From NCBI GenBank assembly GCA_963726125.1, contig CAVSBG010000002.1, positions 744,001 to 808,000 of the forward strand: DNA of 64,000 nt, read 5' to 3'. The translations under genes and the position numbers were made by a program. The DNA comes from JAMXLO01 sp963726125. Its GTDB lineage: Bacteria > Pseudomonadota > Alphaproteobacteria > Acetobacterales > Acetobacteraceae. The stretch's first letter is position 1. Each line of letters opens with the position of its first letter. Below are positions 53,482 through 63,469 of the stretch, in pieces. A model generated the notes under the pieces. The model saw only the letters and a program-made list of their open reading frames with translations. It was not told the DNA's origin and did no database searches.

Positions 53482-55131
53482 CTAAGGCAGCGCCGGCCGC
53501 CATGCGTCGGCAAAACCACGTACGCGCGGCAGCAGGATCATGTCCCACGGGCTCGGCAACGGTCCTACCGGGACATGCACCAGTGCCGGTGCGTTCATCG
53601 CGAACGCCTGTCGTAACGCCGCTTCCAACGCCTCGGGCGTGGTCGCTCGGAACGCCGCCATACCGAAGCTCTCGGCGAACTTGACGAAGTCCGGGTTGGT
53701 GAGGTCGCAGGCGATCAGCCGGTTGCCGTATTGCTGTTCCTGGATCCGCCGCACATTGCCGAACGCGCCATCGTCGAACACCACCACCACAACCGGTAGC
53801 TTGTGCCGCATGGCGGTGGCGAGCTCCGCCGCCTGGAACATGAACCCGCCATCACCTGTCGCCAGCACCACCTTGCGATCTGGCGCCGCGGCCTGTGCAC
53901 CCAAAGCGGTGCCATAGCCCCAGCCCAATGTGTCCTGATATCCCGGCGACAGAAAAGTCCGAGGTGAATACACGGGAAATGCGAGGCGGCTGACAAAGCC
54001 AACCTGCGTTACCTCCTCCACGTAGATGCCGTCGTCCGGCAAAGCGGTACGGATGGCGCGCATGAACCCCATCGTCGGCTCCTGCCGCGACAGTCGTTCC
54101 GCGAACACCGCATGCACTGACGCCAGTTCTGCGTCACGCTGTCGCGCGTGGTTGTGTGCCGGTAATTCCGCAAGCAAAGCACGCAGCAAGGTTGCGGCGT
54201 CACCAACCAAGGCGCACGCCGGACGCCGAAAGCGATTGACCTCCTCCGGATCGATGTCGAGCCGGACGATCGGCAAATTCTCGTCGACGCCCCAGTTGGA
54301 TTGCTGCCAGTAAAGCCGCGTGCCGATTGCCAGCACCGCATCGGCGCTCTTCCACAACGCATGGCCTTCGGTGAACGACATCGCCAGCGGATGCGTCGTT
54401 GGGATAGTGCCTCGTCCGCGGCGGAACGATGACACCGGCGCCTGCAATGCCTCCGCGATCGCCTGCACCTCTGCGCCCGCGTCGAGCGCGCCACCACCAA
54501 CGACGATCAATGGTCGCTCGGCGGCACCGAGGATCCTGCCGGCTTTGGTGACCGCCGCCGTATCGACCGGCGGCACCATCGGCACCGCAATCCCGGGGAA
54601 TGACACCGGACCTGTCATACCCCAGGTGTCGATGGCGCATTCCAGCGCGACCGGTTGCTGCCGCCCGCTCGTCGCCATTCGTACTGCGTCGGCAACCAAT
54701 GCGGGTGCCTCGTGCGGTGCACGAATGCGCGCGGCGTGTTTGGTGATATGGCGCAGGAGGCCGAGCTGATCATGGATCTCGTGCAGGTGGCCATGCCCCT
54801 GATCGATCGCGAATGACGGTATCTGTCCGATCAGTGCGATGACTGGAGCGCCCATGCCATACGCAGTCAGCAACGCAGCGGACGCATTCAACAACCCTGG
54901 TCCAGGCACAACAGCGAATGCCTGTGGCTTGCCCGTCACCAGTGCGGCGCCCATCGCCATATAGGCGGCCGTCTGCTCATGCCGAGGATGCAGCACGCGG
55001 AATCGGTCCTGCACCCGATGCGCGGCATCGAACAGATGATCGTTGTGCACGCCGGGCAGCGCGTACAGCGTGTCGATGCCGTGCCGGAGGAGGCTTTCGA
55101 TCACCGCATCGGCGGTTCGCATGGACGGCAT
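53482..55131 (-). CDS. Thiamine-pyrophosphate-dependent enzyme (acetolactate synthase-like)
   Basis: 549 residues from the ATG at 55131 (MPSMRTADAVIESLLRHGID). The longer frame to 55197 runs into the preceding gene. The TPP-activating Glu is in HPRHEQTAAYMAMG. The middle domain carries RPLIVVGGGALDAG. The cofactor motif is ATGDGGFMFQAAELA followed by DDGAFGNV, the G-D-G…N pattern. It matches acetolactate synthase-like or benzoylformate-decarboxylase-like enzymes. No regulatory subunit is encoded nearby, so a catabolic 2-oxoacid decarboxylase or ligase is as likely as branched-chain synthesis. It lies 4 bp after the debranching-enzyme gene. Confidence 0.88.
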   Translation of the reverse strand: MPSMRTADAVIESLLRHGIDTLYALPGVHNDHLFDAAHRVQDRFRVLHPRHEQTAAYMAMGAALVTGKPQAFAVVPGPGLLNASAALLTAYGMGAPVIALIGQIPSFAIDQGHGHLHEIHDQLGLLRHITKHAARIRAPHEAPALVADAVRMATSGRQQPVALECAIDTWGMTGPVSFPGIAVPMVPPVDTAAVTKAGRILGAAERPLIVVGGGALDAGAEVQAIAEALQAPVSSFRRGRGTIPTTHPLAMSFTEGHALWKSADAVLAIGTRLYWQQSNWGVDENLPIVRLDIDPEEVNRFRRPACALVGDAATLLRALLAELPAHNHARQRDAELASVHAVFAERLSRQEPTMGFMRAIRTALPDDGIYVEEVTQVGFVSRLAFPVYSPRTFLSPGYQDTLGWGYGTALGAQAAAPDRKVVLATGDGGFMFQAAELATAMRHKLPVVVVVFDDGAFGNVRRIQEQQYGNRLIACDLTNPDFVKFAESFGMAAFRATTPEALEAALRQAFAMNAPALVHVPVGPLPSPWDMILLPRVRGFADAWRPALP

Positions 55132-55135
55132 TCGA

Positions 55136-57298
55136 CTATGCCTGCGGCGGACCGATTGGCCTGAACGGCTGGCGTTCCACCTCATGCGCGTGGCCACGCA
55201 GCACCTCGAATTGCGTGGCGCCAGTGTCGTCGCGGCGGAAGCGGATATCGAAGCTGCGTCGCTCCAGCCGGATATCGGACAACGTCACATCCGGCAACCA
55301 GGTTGGTAGCGTGGGGTCGACGAAGATGCGGCCGCGCGGCGCATCGACAGTTATGCCGAGGATCGCCTGCAACAGTGCGAATACCGAGCCGGCTGCCCAT
55401 GCCTGCGGCACATTGGCGCCGACGTACTGCACCGGAAAACCGCCTTCCACGCGTTGCAGGCCTGAATACAGTTCCGGCAATTGGTTCATCAGGAAATGCC
55501 CCGCCGCGCGCGAGATGTCGCGAGCAATCTGGCAGGCTTCCGTGCTGAACCCGTAGCGTTTGAAACCGAGTGCAATCAGACTGTTGTCATGCGGCCAGAC
55601 CGAGCCATTCTGGTACGAATACGGATTGAACGCCGGATGCTCCGCCGACAGCGTGCGGATACCCCATCCCGAATTCATGTCAGGCTTCATCAGCCGCGCC
55701 ATCACGCGCGCGGCACGCTCGGGTGGCACGATACCGGACCACAGCAGATGCCCGGGGTTCGATGCCACGCTCAACACTTTGCGCTTCTCGCCATCCAGCA
55801 TGTACGCGTAATAGCCGCTGTCCTCGTCCCAGAACACGTCGTTGAACTTCTTGAACAGCTTCGCAGCCTTGGCGCGCAGTTCGACGGCGCGTTCGGGCCT
55901 GCCGAGCTCATCGAAGACCTCCGCCATGCACAGCCAGGCGTCGTAGACATAGCCTTGCAATTCGCACAACGCCTTCGGTCCCTTCACCGGCGTGCCGTCG
56001 GTGTAGGTCATCGAATCGCCGGAATCCTTCCAGGCCATGTTCTCGTAGCCGACTGGCGAGCGCGTCTGGTACTCCTGGAACCCGTCGCCATCTCGATCGC
56101 CCCACTCATCGATCCACGAAAGGCAGCCCTCCGCCACCTCAAGCTGCCGCTCCAATAGCGCGTGATCACCGATCGCGCGCCAGGCAGCGTGCAGCGTGAT
56201 CAGATACAGCGGCGTTGCATCCGCGGTGCCGTAATACGGCGTGTGCGGGATGAGCTTGAAATGCGCCAGCTCGCCGTAGCGCAGCTCGTGCATGATCTTG
56301 CCCGGTTCGGCGTCGCGATAGTCGTCGCGCTCCTTCGCCTGCCAGCGTCCCAGAACGTCCAGTGCACCACGCGCGAATTCCGGATAGATCAGGATGTTCT
56401 GCAAAGACACGATCAGGCTGTCGCGGCCGAACGGCGCCATGAACCATGGCAGACCTGCCGCCGGCACGAACTCCATGTGATCGGTTCCCGCAATCGGCAG
56501 TCGTAATGCGGCCATGTCCTCGATCGACTGATGATACGCCCGATAGAACTCCTCGTTGCTGGTGCGGAGCTTCACCACGCCTTGTTGCCATTCGGCGTGT
56601 CCACTGCTGCGCGACGCGGTGTGCGTACTATGCGAGCATTCATGCGGTGCATGGAAATGGCGGGTGCCATCCACGAGATCGTAGAGCAGGCAACGATGCC
56701 AGGTCTGTCCCGGATCGAGGCTCACCTCGAAGCTGAGCCGCCCATTCGCATAACCGGCCTGCTGACCGTCGCCACGTGCGCGAACATACACACCGCGGAT
56801 GAAATCCTGGTTGCGATACGTCGTGCGTAGTTCCTGTTCGGCCTCCGACCACGTGGTGCTGATTCGGCCGCGCCGCACGATGCGATGATCCTTCACCTCG
56901 AACACATCGGCAAAGTCGCTTCGGATGGCGATTTCCAGGTTGAAGCGGACGTGCTTGCGCCCGTGATTGACGACATCGAGGTCCTCATGCAGTCCGCCTC
57001 CCAGCGTGCGGCTGATGATAAACCCCAGGCTCTGCGGCGGCACCGCGCCATCCTCAGTCGGAAAGCTTCGGTTGATGAGATGGATGCGAGCCGTGTCATA
57101 GGAGACGGAACCGCCATTCAGCAGGTCCCACGGCTCACCGTTGGCATAAATCGCCCAGGCGCTGACCAGACGGGTGTCGAAAAAGTACAGCCCCTTGTCC
57201 GACGGCCAATTCACCTGGCCATCGGGATCCGTGATCAGCACGGTCTGTGCCTGATGGATGGCGATCTGCGGCGGTCCGACCTCAACCTTGAACGGCAT
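55136..57298 (-). CDS. Amylo-alpha-1,6-glucosidase / GDE-type glycoside hydrolase
   Basis: 720 residues from the ATG at 57298 (MPFKVEVGPPQIAIHQAQTV), with an AAGGAGG ribosome site. The frame to 57373 overlaps the divergent gene. The N-terminal GDE_N_bis domain (about 1-220) has KGLYFFDTRLVSAW. A long (alpha/alpha)6 barrel follows, with GLPWFMAPFGRDSLIVSLQN, WKDSGDSMTYTDGTPVKGPK and NGSVWPHDNSLIALG. Such enzymes trim alpha-1,6 branches of glycogen or related glucans. Some relatives act on other alpha-glucosides. It is cytoplasmic with no signal peptide, and is likely co-transcribed with the TPP enzyme downstream. Confidence 0.9.
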   Translation of the reverse strand: MPFKVEVGPPQIAIHQAQTVLITDPDGQVNWPSDKGLYFFDTRLVSAWAIYANGEPWDLLNGGSVSYDTARIHLINRSFPTEDGAVPPQSLGFIISRTLGGGLHEDLDVVNHGRKHVRFNLEIAIRSDFADVFEVKDHRIVRRGRISTTWSEAEQELRTTYRNQDFIRGVYVRARGDGQQAGYANGRLSFEVSLDPGQTWHRCLLYDLVDGTRHFHAPHECSHSTHTASRSSGHAEWQQGVVKLRTSNEEFYRAYHQSIEDMAALRLPIAGTDHMEFVPAAGLPWFMAPFGRDSLIVSLQNILIYPEFARGALDVLGRWQAKERDDYRDAEPGKIMHELRYGELAHFKLIPHTPYYGTADATPLYLITLHAAWRAIGDHALLERQLEVAEGCLSWIDEWGDRDGDGFQEYQTRSPVGYENMAWKDSGDSMTYTDGTPVKGPKALCELQGYVYDAWLCMAEVFDELGRPERAVELRAKAAKLFKKFNDVFWDEDSGYYAYMLDGEKRKVLSVASNPGHLLWSGIVPPERAARVMARLMKPDMNSGWGIRTLSAEHPAFNPYSYQNGSVWPHDNSLIALGFKRYGFSTEACQIARDISRAAGHFLMNQLPELYSGLQRVEGGFPVQYVGANVPQAWAAGSVFALLQAILGITVDAPRGRIFVDPTLPTWLPDVTLSDIRLERRSFDIRFRRDDTGATQFEVLRGHAHEVERQPFRPIGPPQA

Positions 57299-57371
57299 CG
57301 CTGCCTCCTTCCCATTTGCCGGCAGTATGCGGAGAATCGCCGCCGAATGGCAGGGGGCTGTATAGATCGTC

Positions 57372-57872
57372 ATGGACGCCTGGCACGAGTATTACACCCT
57401 GGCGGGAACTGCCTCGGCCACTCTGGTCGGTCTGCTGTTCGTCGCCGCCTCGGTCGGATCCAGCGTCTGGGAACGGCCCGCCGCGTTGCGCGTGTTCCTG
57501 TCGGCGACAGTGGTGCATTTCAGCAGCATCCTGGTCATTTCGCTGTGCGTCATGGCGCCGCTTCGCAACGTCCTGGCCTATGGGCTTCTGTTCGTCGTCG
57601 GAGGCTCGTTCGGGGTTGTCTATTGCTTCCTGGTCATCCGCGACACGATCCGCGATGGATTGAGCAAGTCGATCGAGCTGGAGGATCGTGCCTGGTATGC
57701 TGCGTTGCCCGTGATCTGCTACGCGCTGATGATCGGTGCTGGCATCGCCGAGGCGATGGGGTTCGAACCTGGCGCGACGGTTCTGGCGATTTCGATCGCG
57801 CTGCTTCTGGTCGCCGGGATCCGCAATGCGTGGGATATCACGGTCTGGATCGTGACGCGGCGTCAAAGGTGA
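57372..57872 (+). CDS. Small membrane protein of unknown function
   Basis: 166 residues with four hydrophobic segments (about 11-29, 43-61, 65-88 and 107-158). An acidic, aromatic N-terminus (MDAWHEYYTLAGTASATLVG) recurs in small inner-membrane proteins found in many proteobacteria. No catalytic motif is seen. It is divergent from the debranching-enzyme gene with 73 bp between the starts. The function is unknown. Confidence 0.8.
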   Translation: MDAWHEYYTLAGTASATLVGLLFVAASVGSSVWERPAALRVFLSATVVHFSSILVISLCVMAPLRNVLAYGLLFVVGGSFGVVYCFLVIRDTIRDGLSKSIELEDRAWYAALPVICYALMIGAGIAEAMGFEPGATVLAISIALLLVAGIRNAWDITVWIVTRRQR

Positions 57873-58022
57873 TCCCGGTGTGACGACGGCTGAAAGAGCA
57901 CGCGGGAATCGCAGACGAGCGGGCCGTGGCAGCGCACTATCGGGCAGAACATCCAAATGAGGTCTGCGATGTCGCGCACTCCCCGTTCGGTTACGGCGCC
58001 AGCCGCCGTGACGACACCCACA

Positions 58023-58993
58023 ATGCCGCGGGTACTGCCGAAGATCGCACTGGAGGAACATTTTATCATCCCATCCTTCATGGACTACCTGATGCAGGCT
58101 GCCTACCGTCACGGCGGCCATGGAGGCCAACCCGCTGCGGCGGCTTGCGGATATTGGCGAAGAGCGCCTCGCTGCCATGGACTCCGCCGGTGTCATCAGG
58201 TCGGTGCTGTCGATCTCGGGTCCTGGCGTGCAGATCGAGCCCGATACCGCCAAGGCGACGAAGCTCGCCGCGGCGGCCAATGATTGGTGGCGAAAGAAGT
58301 GTCCGAGCGACCGACCCGCTATGCCGGGTTCGCTCATGTCGCGATGCAGGACCCCAAGGGTGCCGCCGATGAGCTCGAACGCTGCGTGCGCGATCTCGGC
58401 TTCAACGGCGTCATGATCAACCACCATACCAACGGAGTGTATCTCGACGATCAACGCAACGATGTGTTCTGGGAACGGCTGCAGGCGCTTGGTGTCCCGC
58501 TGTATCTGCATCCGGGCGATGCGTTCGAAATGCCGCACGTCCTGCGCGAGGTTCCGGAGCTGAACAAGCCGGTGTGTGAATGGACGACGGAGATGTCCGC
58601 CCACGCGCTGCGGCTGGTGATGACCGGCGTGTTCGATCGTTTTCCCCGCGCGCAGAGCATTCTGGGACATGGCGGAGAGACGCTGCCCTACGAGCTGTGG
58701 CGCCTCGACAGCCGCTATGCGTTGACAGCGACGGTTCGGCGCGTGAAGCGGCCGCCATCCGAATACGTGCGCGACAACATCGCCATCACGATGTCGGGGC
58801 AGTTTTCCAATGTCCCGCGCCAAGCGCCGCGATCGCGGCGCTTGGCGCGGAGCGGGTCATGTTCTCGATCGACTATCCGTATAAATCGTCGGAACTTGCT
58901 GGACGCTTCATGGACGACGCTCCGCTTTCGGATGATGTGGGCGCCTGCGTCGCGCATGCCAATGCTGAAACGCTGCTTGGGTTACGGGCATAA
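58023..58993 (+). pseudogene. Amidohydrolase-2 family (TIM-barrel), multiply frameshifted
   Basis: Family sequence is spread over three frames. MPRVLPKIALEEHFIIPSFM is from 58023. TVTAAMEANPLRRLADIGEE to NDWWR follows a shift near 58110. KEVSERPTRYAGFAHVAMQD to ITMSGQFSN follows one near 58295. AALGAERVMFSIDYPYKSSE to LLGLRA follows one near 58820. Joined it is about 323 residues, like 2,3-dihydroxybenzoate or 5-carboxyvanillate decarboxylases and related amidohydrolases. ALEEHF holds the metal Glu/His, and LYLHPGD, GHGGE and SIDYPY the later ligands. It heads a group of catabolic-looking genes. It is inactive if the indels are real. Confidence 0.82.
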
Positions 58994-59253
58994 GGAGCGT
59001 GTCTCTGAATGTTACCGAATCGGCCGCTCTCGACCCAACACGGGTAAGCCGGTCCATCGCACCATCCCAAAAGCGGACGTTCGGCGCCACCTGGCTTTGG
59101 CATTTTCGCGCCCTTTCCGGCTCAAGAACACGTAGTTATGGACGTGATGCCTCATTCTCCGATTGTGGCGAACTCACGTGCTGAAAGTCCGCAACGTGGA
59201 TCTGCCGCAGTATCGGCCGGACGAGAGCAGGGACGCTCGTCGTGCTGGAGCAT

Positions 59254-59781
59254 CTATTTGGCTTGTTGCTGGGACTTGGCGGCGCGCACCTGGTCAGGCA
59301 ATCCATCATGAGGACCCAGGGAGCGCTTTGGATGATCGTCCCACCAATCCTTGCGTAGGGCTTTGCGATCGAGATTGAGCGGATAGACAATGCGGTTCTC
59401 GGGTTTGCCGCGTTCGCCCACCACGAGCAGGCGGACTTCGGACGGGGTGTTGTTAAGGAAGGTATGCGCAATCCCTGTTCCGGCAGGAAACCCAACTCCA
59501 TCGCCTGGCTTGAGACGGTGGAGACGGCCATCGAGCCATACATCGGGCTCGCCGTCGATAACATATACAAACTCTTCCTCGGCGCTTTCTGCGTGCGGGA
59601 ACGATGTGCGCCGGCCCGGTGGCAATCTCTCGTGATGAATACCCAACTTTGTCAGGGCGAAGAATTTGCCAAAGGGGCTGCCAATGCTCATCAGCTCATC
59701 ATCATTATCATAGTGCCGGTCGTCCGGTTGTTCGATCTCGCTCCAGTGGGCGATGAAGGAAGGACGCTCTGCCGTTGTCAT
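59254..59781 (-). CDS. Cupin domain protein
   Basis: 175 residues from the ATG at 59781 (MTTAERPSFIAHWSEIEQPD), preceded by a good GGAGG. The cupin barrel has LPPGRRTSFPHAESAEEEFV (motif 1, metal-binding His and Glu) and VGFPAGTGIAHTFLNN (motif 2, late His). The C-terminal KRSLGPHDGLPDQVRAAKSQ is family-like. Small cupins of this form act as isomerases, dioxygenases or storage proteins. The reaction is unknown. It converges on the amidohydrolase and is divergent from a TauD-type dioxygenase gene, so a joint aromatic or sulfonate breakdown role is possible. Confidence 0.85.
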   Translation of the reverse strand: MTTAERPSFIAHWSEIEQPDDRHYDNDDELMSIGSPFGKFFALTKLGIHHERLPPGRRTSFPHAESAEEEFVYVIDGEPDVWLDGRLHRLKPGDGVGFPAGTGIAHTFLNNTPSEVRLLVVGERGKPENRIVYPLNLDRKALRKDWWDDHPKRSLGPHDGLPDQVRAAKSQQQAK

Positions 59782-60174
59782 TGAGATCCTCCAGCGTAAG
59801 GCACCAAGACTGCCGAACAAATAAATCACTGTCCACCAGTCGCAGTGATCGCGCTCTCAGATTGCCGCATTGGTTACCCACCAGGTCGGCCAGCCTGCTT
59901 AGGCTCAGTCCAGCATCCACGCTAGCGTGATTGCGTATCGTCGCGCGGCTGCGTGATTCAAGCCGCCCCAGGCAGACAGGCGGAAAGCCACCTCCCGGCC
60001 TGCCAAAGGCCGCGGACAACCATCTGACAACTCGAGGATTGCCAGACGCGGTATGGTTATCGGGCGATGCTTGATAGATGCGAACATTGGGCCGATCCTA
60101 TGGGCGAGAGTGTTTTCAGGAAATGTCACCCGCACCCACCGCCATCTGCGGTTCAAGACAGGAGGAGCCAGATC
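59782..60174. other. Divergent intergenic region, cupin to dioxygenase
   Basis: 393 bp. An inverted repeat ATCACTG (59825-59831) and CAGTGAT (59843-59849) with an 11-bp spacer lies 44 bp upstream of the cupin start and may be an operator. No gene is supported. Confidence 0.45.
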
Positions 60175-61056
60175 ATGAGCGCTGCCGCATCGAGGATACC
60201 AACACAGTCTATGGAGATCGCGAAGGTCAAGGAGCACATCGGCGCCATTGTGACCGGTATCGACCTTGCGCATCCCATCAACGACGCGACGCAGAAGAAG
60301 CTCTACGACGCTGTTGTCGAAAATGTGGTCCTTGTGATTCGTGGGCAAGAGCATCTCAGCCCAGGCCAGTTGCAAGCCGCTGGAGAAATGTTCGGCGAGT
60401 TGATGGAGGACCAGAACCGGCGCTATCTGGTTGACGGATTTCCGTTGATCAGTGTGCTCGACAACCGTCACAAAGACAGCAAGGGTCAGACCGCGAAAGT
60501 TGGCGCCAACGCCACGTGGCACACCGACCACACCAACCAGGAATTGCCGCCCAAGTTCACCATACTTTATGCGGTAGCAGTGCCGGACAAGGGTGGCGCG
60601 ACATCGGTTTGCAACGCGCGTGCGGCCTACGAGGCGCTCCCGGACGACGTAAAACTGAAGATCACCGACGCGAAAACTGAGAATACGCTGATCAGCAGCG
60701 CGCGGATGAAGACAGGCAATCCGGATGTCGTGAAGGCCCAGCTCGAGGCGAAAAAATCGCCGACTGTGCATCCCTTGGTCCGCACCCATCCGGAGACCGG
60801 CACCAAGGCCGTCTGGTTTCATAAGGGCAAGACCGAGACGGTCACGGGCATGTCACCCGAAGAAACCCAGGATTTTTTGCAGGATCTGACCGATAAGATC
60901 ACGCAGCCACAATTTTGCTATGCGCACGAGTATGAAAAAGGCGACCTGCTGATCATCGATGACCGCGCCTCATTGCATAAAGCCGGCTTCGATTACGATC
61001 ACAGCCAGCATCGCCGCCTGTATCGGATGCTTGTGCGTGGCGACCGTCCCTACTGA
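60175..61056 (+). CDS. TauD/TfdA family Fe(II)/2-oxoglutarate dioxygenase
   Basis: 293 residues from the ATG at 60175 (MSAAASRIPTQSMEIAKVKE), with a GGAGGAG ribosome site. The frame extends upstream to 60067 without family similarity. The iron-binding H-x-D is H116 and D118 in TWHTDHTN, and the distal His279 is in SQHRRLYRMLVRGD. The 2-oxoglutarate-binding Arg lies in the same C-terminal block. The family hydroxylates taurine, 2,4-D and other acids. The substrate here is unknown. An alpha/beta hydrolase follows 86 bp downstream. Confidence 0.93.
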   Translation: MSAAASRIPTQSMEIAKVKEHIGAIVTGIDLAHPINDATQKKLYDAVVENVVLVIRGQEHLSPGQLQAAGEMFGELMEDQNRRYLVDGFPLISVLDNRHKDSKGQTAKVGANATWHTDHTNQELPPKFTILYAVAVPDKGGATSVCNARAAYEALPDDVKLKITDAKTENTLISSARMKTGNPDVVKAQLEAKKSPTVHPLVRTHPETGTKAVWFHKGKTETVTGMSPEETQDFLQDLTDKITQPQFCYAHEYEKGDLLIIDDRASLHKAGFDYDHSQHRRLYRMLVRGDRPY

Positions 61057-61142
61057 GCGCCGCGCACTACGTCCGGGTACGAACGAAGCAGCTGCTGTTC
61101 CAGATTTGCACGCAGGGGTTTTGGCAAGGCAAGGAAACGACG

Positions 61143-62009
61143 ATGACCACGACGATCGAGACACGCATCGTGCGGACAGCGCCGGGCATGGAATTCGACG
61201 TCTCGATCGCCGGCGATCCCGGCCGACCGCTGGTATTGATGCTGCACGGCTTCTGCGTCTCCCGCCATTACTGGGAATCGCAGGTGGTTGCGCTTGCCGA
61301 GGCCGGCTATTTTGCAGCCGCCCCTAATCAGCGCGGCTACGCACCCGGGGCACGGCCGGACCCGGCAGAGCATGCCAACTACATGATCGACGCGTTGATC
61401 GGCGACGCCATGGCCATTGTCGCCGGGCTCCGGCATGGCGAGCGCCGCTTTCACCTCGCCGGGCACGACTGGGGTGGCAGCCTTTCGTGGAACATCGCCG
61501 ATCGGTGGCCCGAGCGGTTGGGCTCGCTCACCATGCTGTCGCGCCCGCACCCGCTCGCGTTCAACCGCGCCATGCGGGATGATCCGGAGCAACCGACACG
61601 CTCTGCTCATCACAAATGGCTGCTGGAGCCTGCGGCCGAGGACAGGGTCCTGGCGGACGACGCGCATTGGGTGCGTGCGCGGCTGCGCTGCAACGGAGTG
61701 CCGGAGGCAGCGATCGAGAAGCACATCGCGGTTATCGGCAACCGTCCGGCGATGGCAGCCGCGATCGGCTGGTACCGCGCCCGCGGCACGGGGCATGCGC
61801 CGGTGGGTCCCACGCGCGTGCCGACGCTGCTTATCTGGGGCGATGCCGACGACACGGTGGGCCGCATGGCGGCCGAAGGCACCGCCGAGTTCATCGCGGC
61901 TCCCTACACGTTCGCCCCGCTCGCCGGCGTGGGCCATTACGCAGCAGATCAGGTGCCGGAACAGGTCAATGATTTGATGCTGGCCCACCTCGCGCGGCAT
62001 CCGGTGTAG
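61143..62009 (+). CDS. Alpha/beta hydrolase, epoxide hydrolase/dehalogenase-like
   Basis: 288 residues. The oxyanion motif is MLHGFCVSRHYW. The nucleophile is aspartate (D109 in LAGHDWGGSLSW), as in epoxide hydrolases and haloalkane dehalogenases rather than in serine esterases. The catalytic His is in GVGHYAADQVPEQV (about 272) and the acid in ILIWGDADDTV-like LLIWGDADDTVG. It is likely the partner of the upstream dioxygenase in breaking down a small organic compound. The compound cannot be named. Confidence 0.9.
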   Translation: MTTTIETRIVRTAPGMEFDVSIAGDPGRPLVLMLHGFCVSRHYWESQVVALAEAGYFAAAPNQRGYAPGARPDPAEHANYMIDALIGDAMAIVAGLRHGERRFHLAGHDWGGSLSWNIADRWPERLGSLTMLSRPHPLAFNRAMRDDPEQPTRSAHHKWLLEPAAEDRVLADDAHWVRARLRCNGVPEAAIEKHIAVIGNRPAMAAAIGWYRARGTGHAPVGPTRVPTLLIWGDADDTVGRMAAEGTAEFIAAPYTFAPLAGVGHYAADQVPEQVNDLMLAHLARHPV

Positions 62010-62149
62010 ATCGTGACCCGTTGTTGGCAGGTCTCGACTCAACCCAGCCACTAGGCGGTTGGTTAGGCAGTCTCGTGAGCGGACGTTGGTGGCACTAGCA
62101 CATTGGCACTATCAACTGCGCCTGAGCAGCAGCAGATCTCGATTTTGAG

Positions 62150-63184
62150 TTACCCCGGCTCCCCGTCAGAAAGCGGAACGGACTCGGAAAACTCAGGTGT
62201 TGGCGCTGCGGTCGGATGTGCGATTGACGCAGCCTGAAGTGCGCTCTTGAGATGGGGTCCAAACACTTTTTTGACGAGCAAAAGTTGGTCGATGACCCAC
62301 TTCTGGATCTCAATGTCGTGGGTCGCGGCGTCCTCAATCGTAGTGTTTTGACGGACTGCCGAGATGCGAGATGCCCGTCTTTTGTCGAGACGCTCCCAAC
62401 TAAGGGGCTCTCCCATAGACTGCTCAAGCTGAATCTTCATTTTCTCAAAATAATCGAAAATGAGTTTATTCCGCTCATCTCCGACATCGATGTAAAGCTC
62501 TGCCCGTAGCTGACCCTTAGCGGTGAAGGAAGCCGAATACAAGAATCCCTTGGTTCCTGACGCAAAGGAGTACCAACTCTGTGGCTGCCCGGCCTTCGCA
62601 TTAGTGAAGTGATGGACTGTTCGGAGTTCATCAATGACGTTTTGATAGAACTCCTGGTAAGCCAGCATCCGCGAACTCGTCACAGCGGGATGGTTGGTCG
62701 CTGCTACCGTTTTAGCCCACGCATTGGGCGACGCGGCCAACCTGAAAACGACGGCGGGCAGCGAAGTGCCTATCTTCACTACTTCCAATCCAACCGCGAA
62801 AAAGTCGAGACCTTCAGCCGTGTGCCAATTCAGAAAATCGATGGCTTGCCGGTGTTGCTCTCTAACCAGCGGCGAAATCCAGACAATAACCGTCGCATCG
62901 AGGCCAGCCGCGTAAGTTAGGAGCTGACCGAGATGCGTGTGGTCGGTGGGCTCAAGCTGATTTTCAATGATGACTTTGCGACCGGTATTGATGTCGCGAG
63001 CTTCGATATCGCAGGCGAAAGGCCCGACTGACGATTCTGCTTTGACGAGTTCGAGCTCCAGACCCAGAGCCTCGCCTAGTGTCGGCAGATTGCTGGCTAG
63101 CCAAGGCGTAAAATGCGCAGGTTCCGACGTCCACAGAAGCCGGGGATCTACTTGCTCCAGCTTACCTAACGCAGTGCCGCTCAT
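62150..63184 (-). CDS. DUF4268 domain-containing protein
   Basis: 344 residues from the ATG at 63184 (a TTG two codons earlier is also open). The N-terminal half looks nuclease-like: CDIEARDINTGRKVIIENQ followed by HLGQLLTYAAG, a D-x(n)-E-x-Q pattern like PD-(D/E)XK folds. The C-terminal half is the DUF4268 region (YQEFYQNVIDELR to WERLDKRRASRISAV). Such proteins are found in mobile and defence-associated regions, but their function is not established. The gene is visibly more AT-rich than its neighbours, which suggests recent transfer. Confidence 0.85.
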   Translation of the reverse strand: MSGTALGKLEQVDPRLLWTSEPAHFTPWLASNLPTLGEALGLELELVKAESSVGPFACDIEARDINTGRKVIIENQLEPTDHTHLGQLLTYAAGLDATVIVWISPLVREQHRQAIDFLNWHTAEGLDFFAVGLEVVKIGTSLPAVVFRLAASPNAWAKTVAATNHPAVTSSRMLAYQEFYQNVIDELRTVHHFTNAKAGQPQSWYSFASGTKGFLYSASFTAKGQLRAELYIDVGDERNKLIFDYFEKMKIQLEQSMGEPLSWERLDKRRASRISAVRQNTTIEDAATHDIEIQKWVIDQLLLVKKVFGPHLKSALQAASIAHPTAAPTPEFSESVPLSDGEPG

Positions 63185-63469
63185 TACCAACTCCGCCGTA
63201 TTAACTTTGATACGCGCTCAACGGAGCCTACACCCATCTTTGGGCGTTTAGGAGTGCCTGGGCTCTGGCATGAACGGTGGCGATGCTTAATTGGGCTCGT
63301 TACATTGGTGGCTCCATTGCGCGTCCAAGGGCCGCTTTCCCAATCGGCCGCGAAAAAGCCGACAAGCATAAATCCACCCTAAGCGGTCGGCGGCGACCTC
63401 ATTCCGCGAGCGTTTAGAGGCGGGCTCTCAGCCTAAGACCAAGCGCGCGGCGTCGACCTTGCTGCATCC

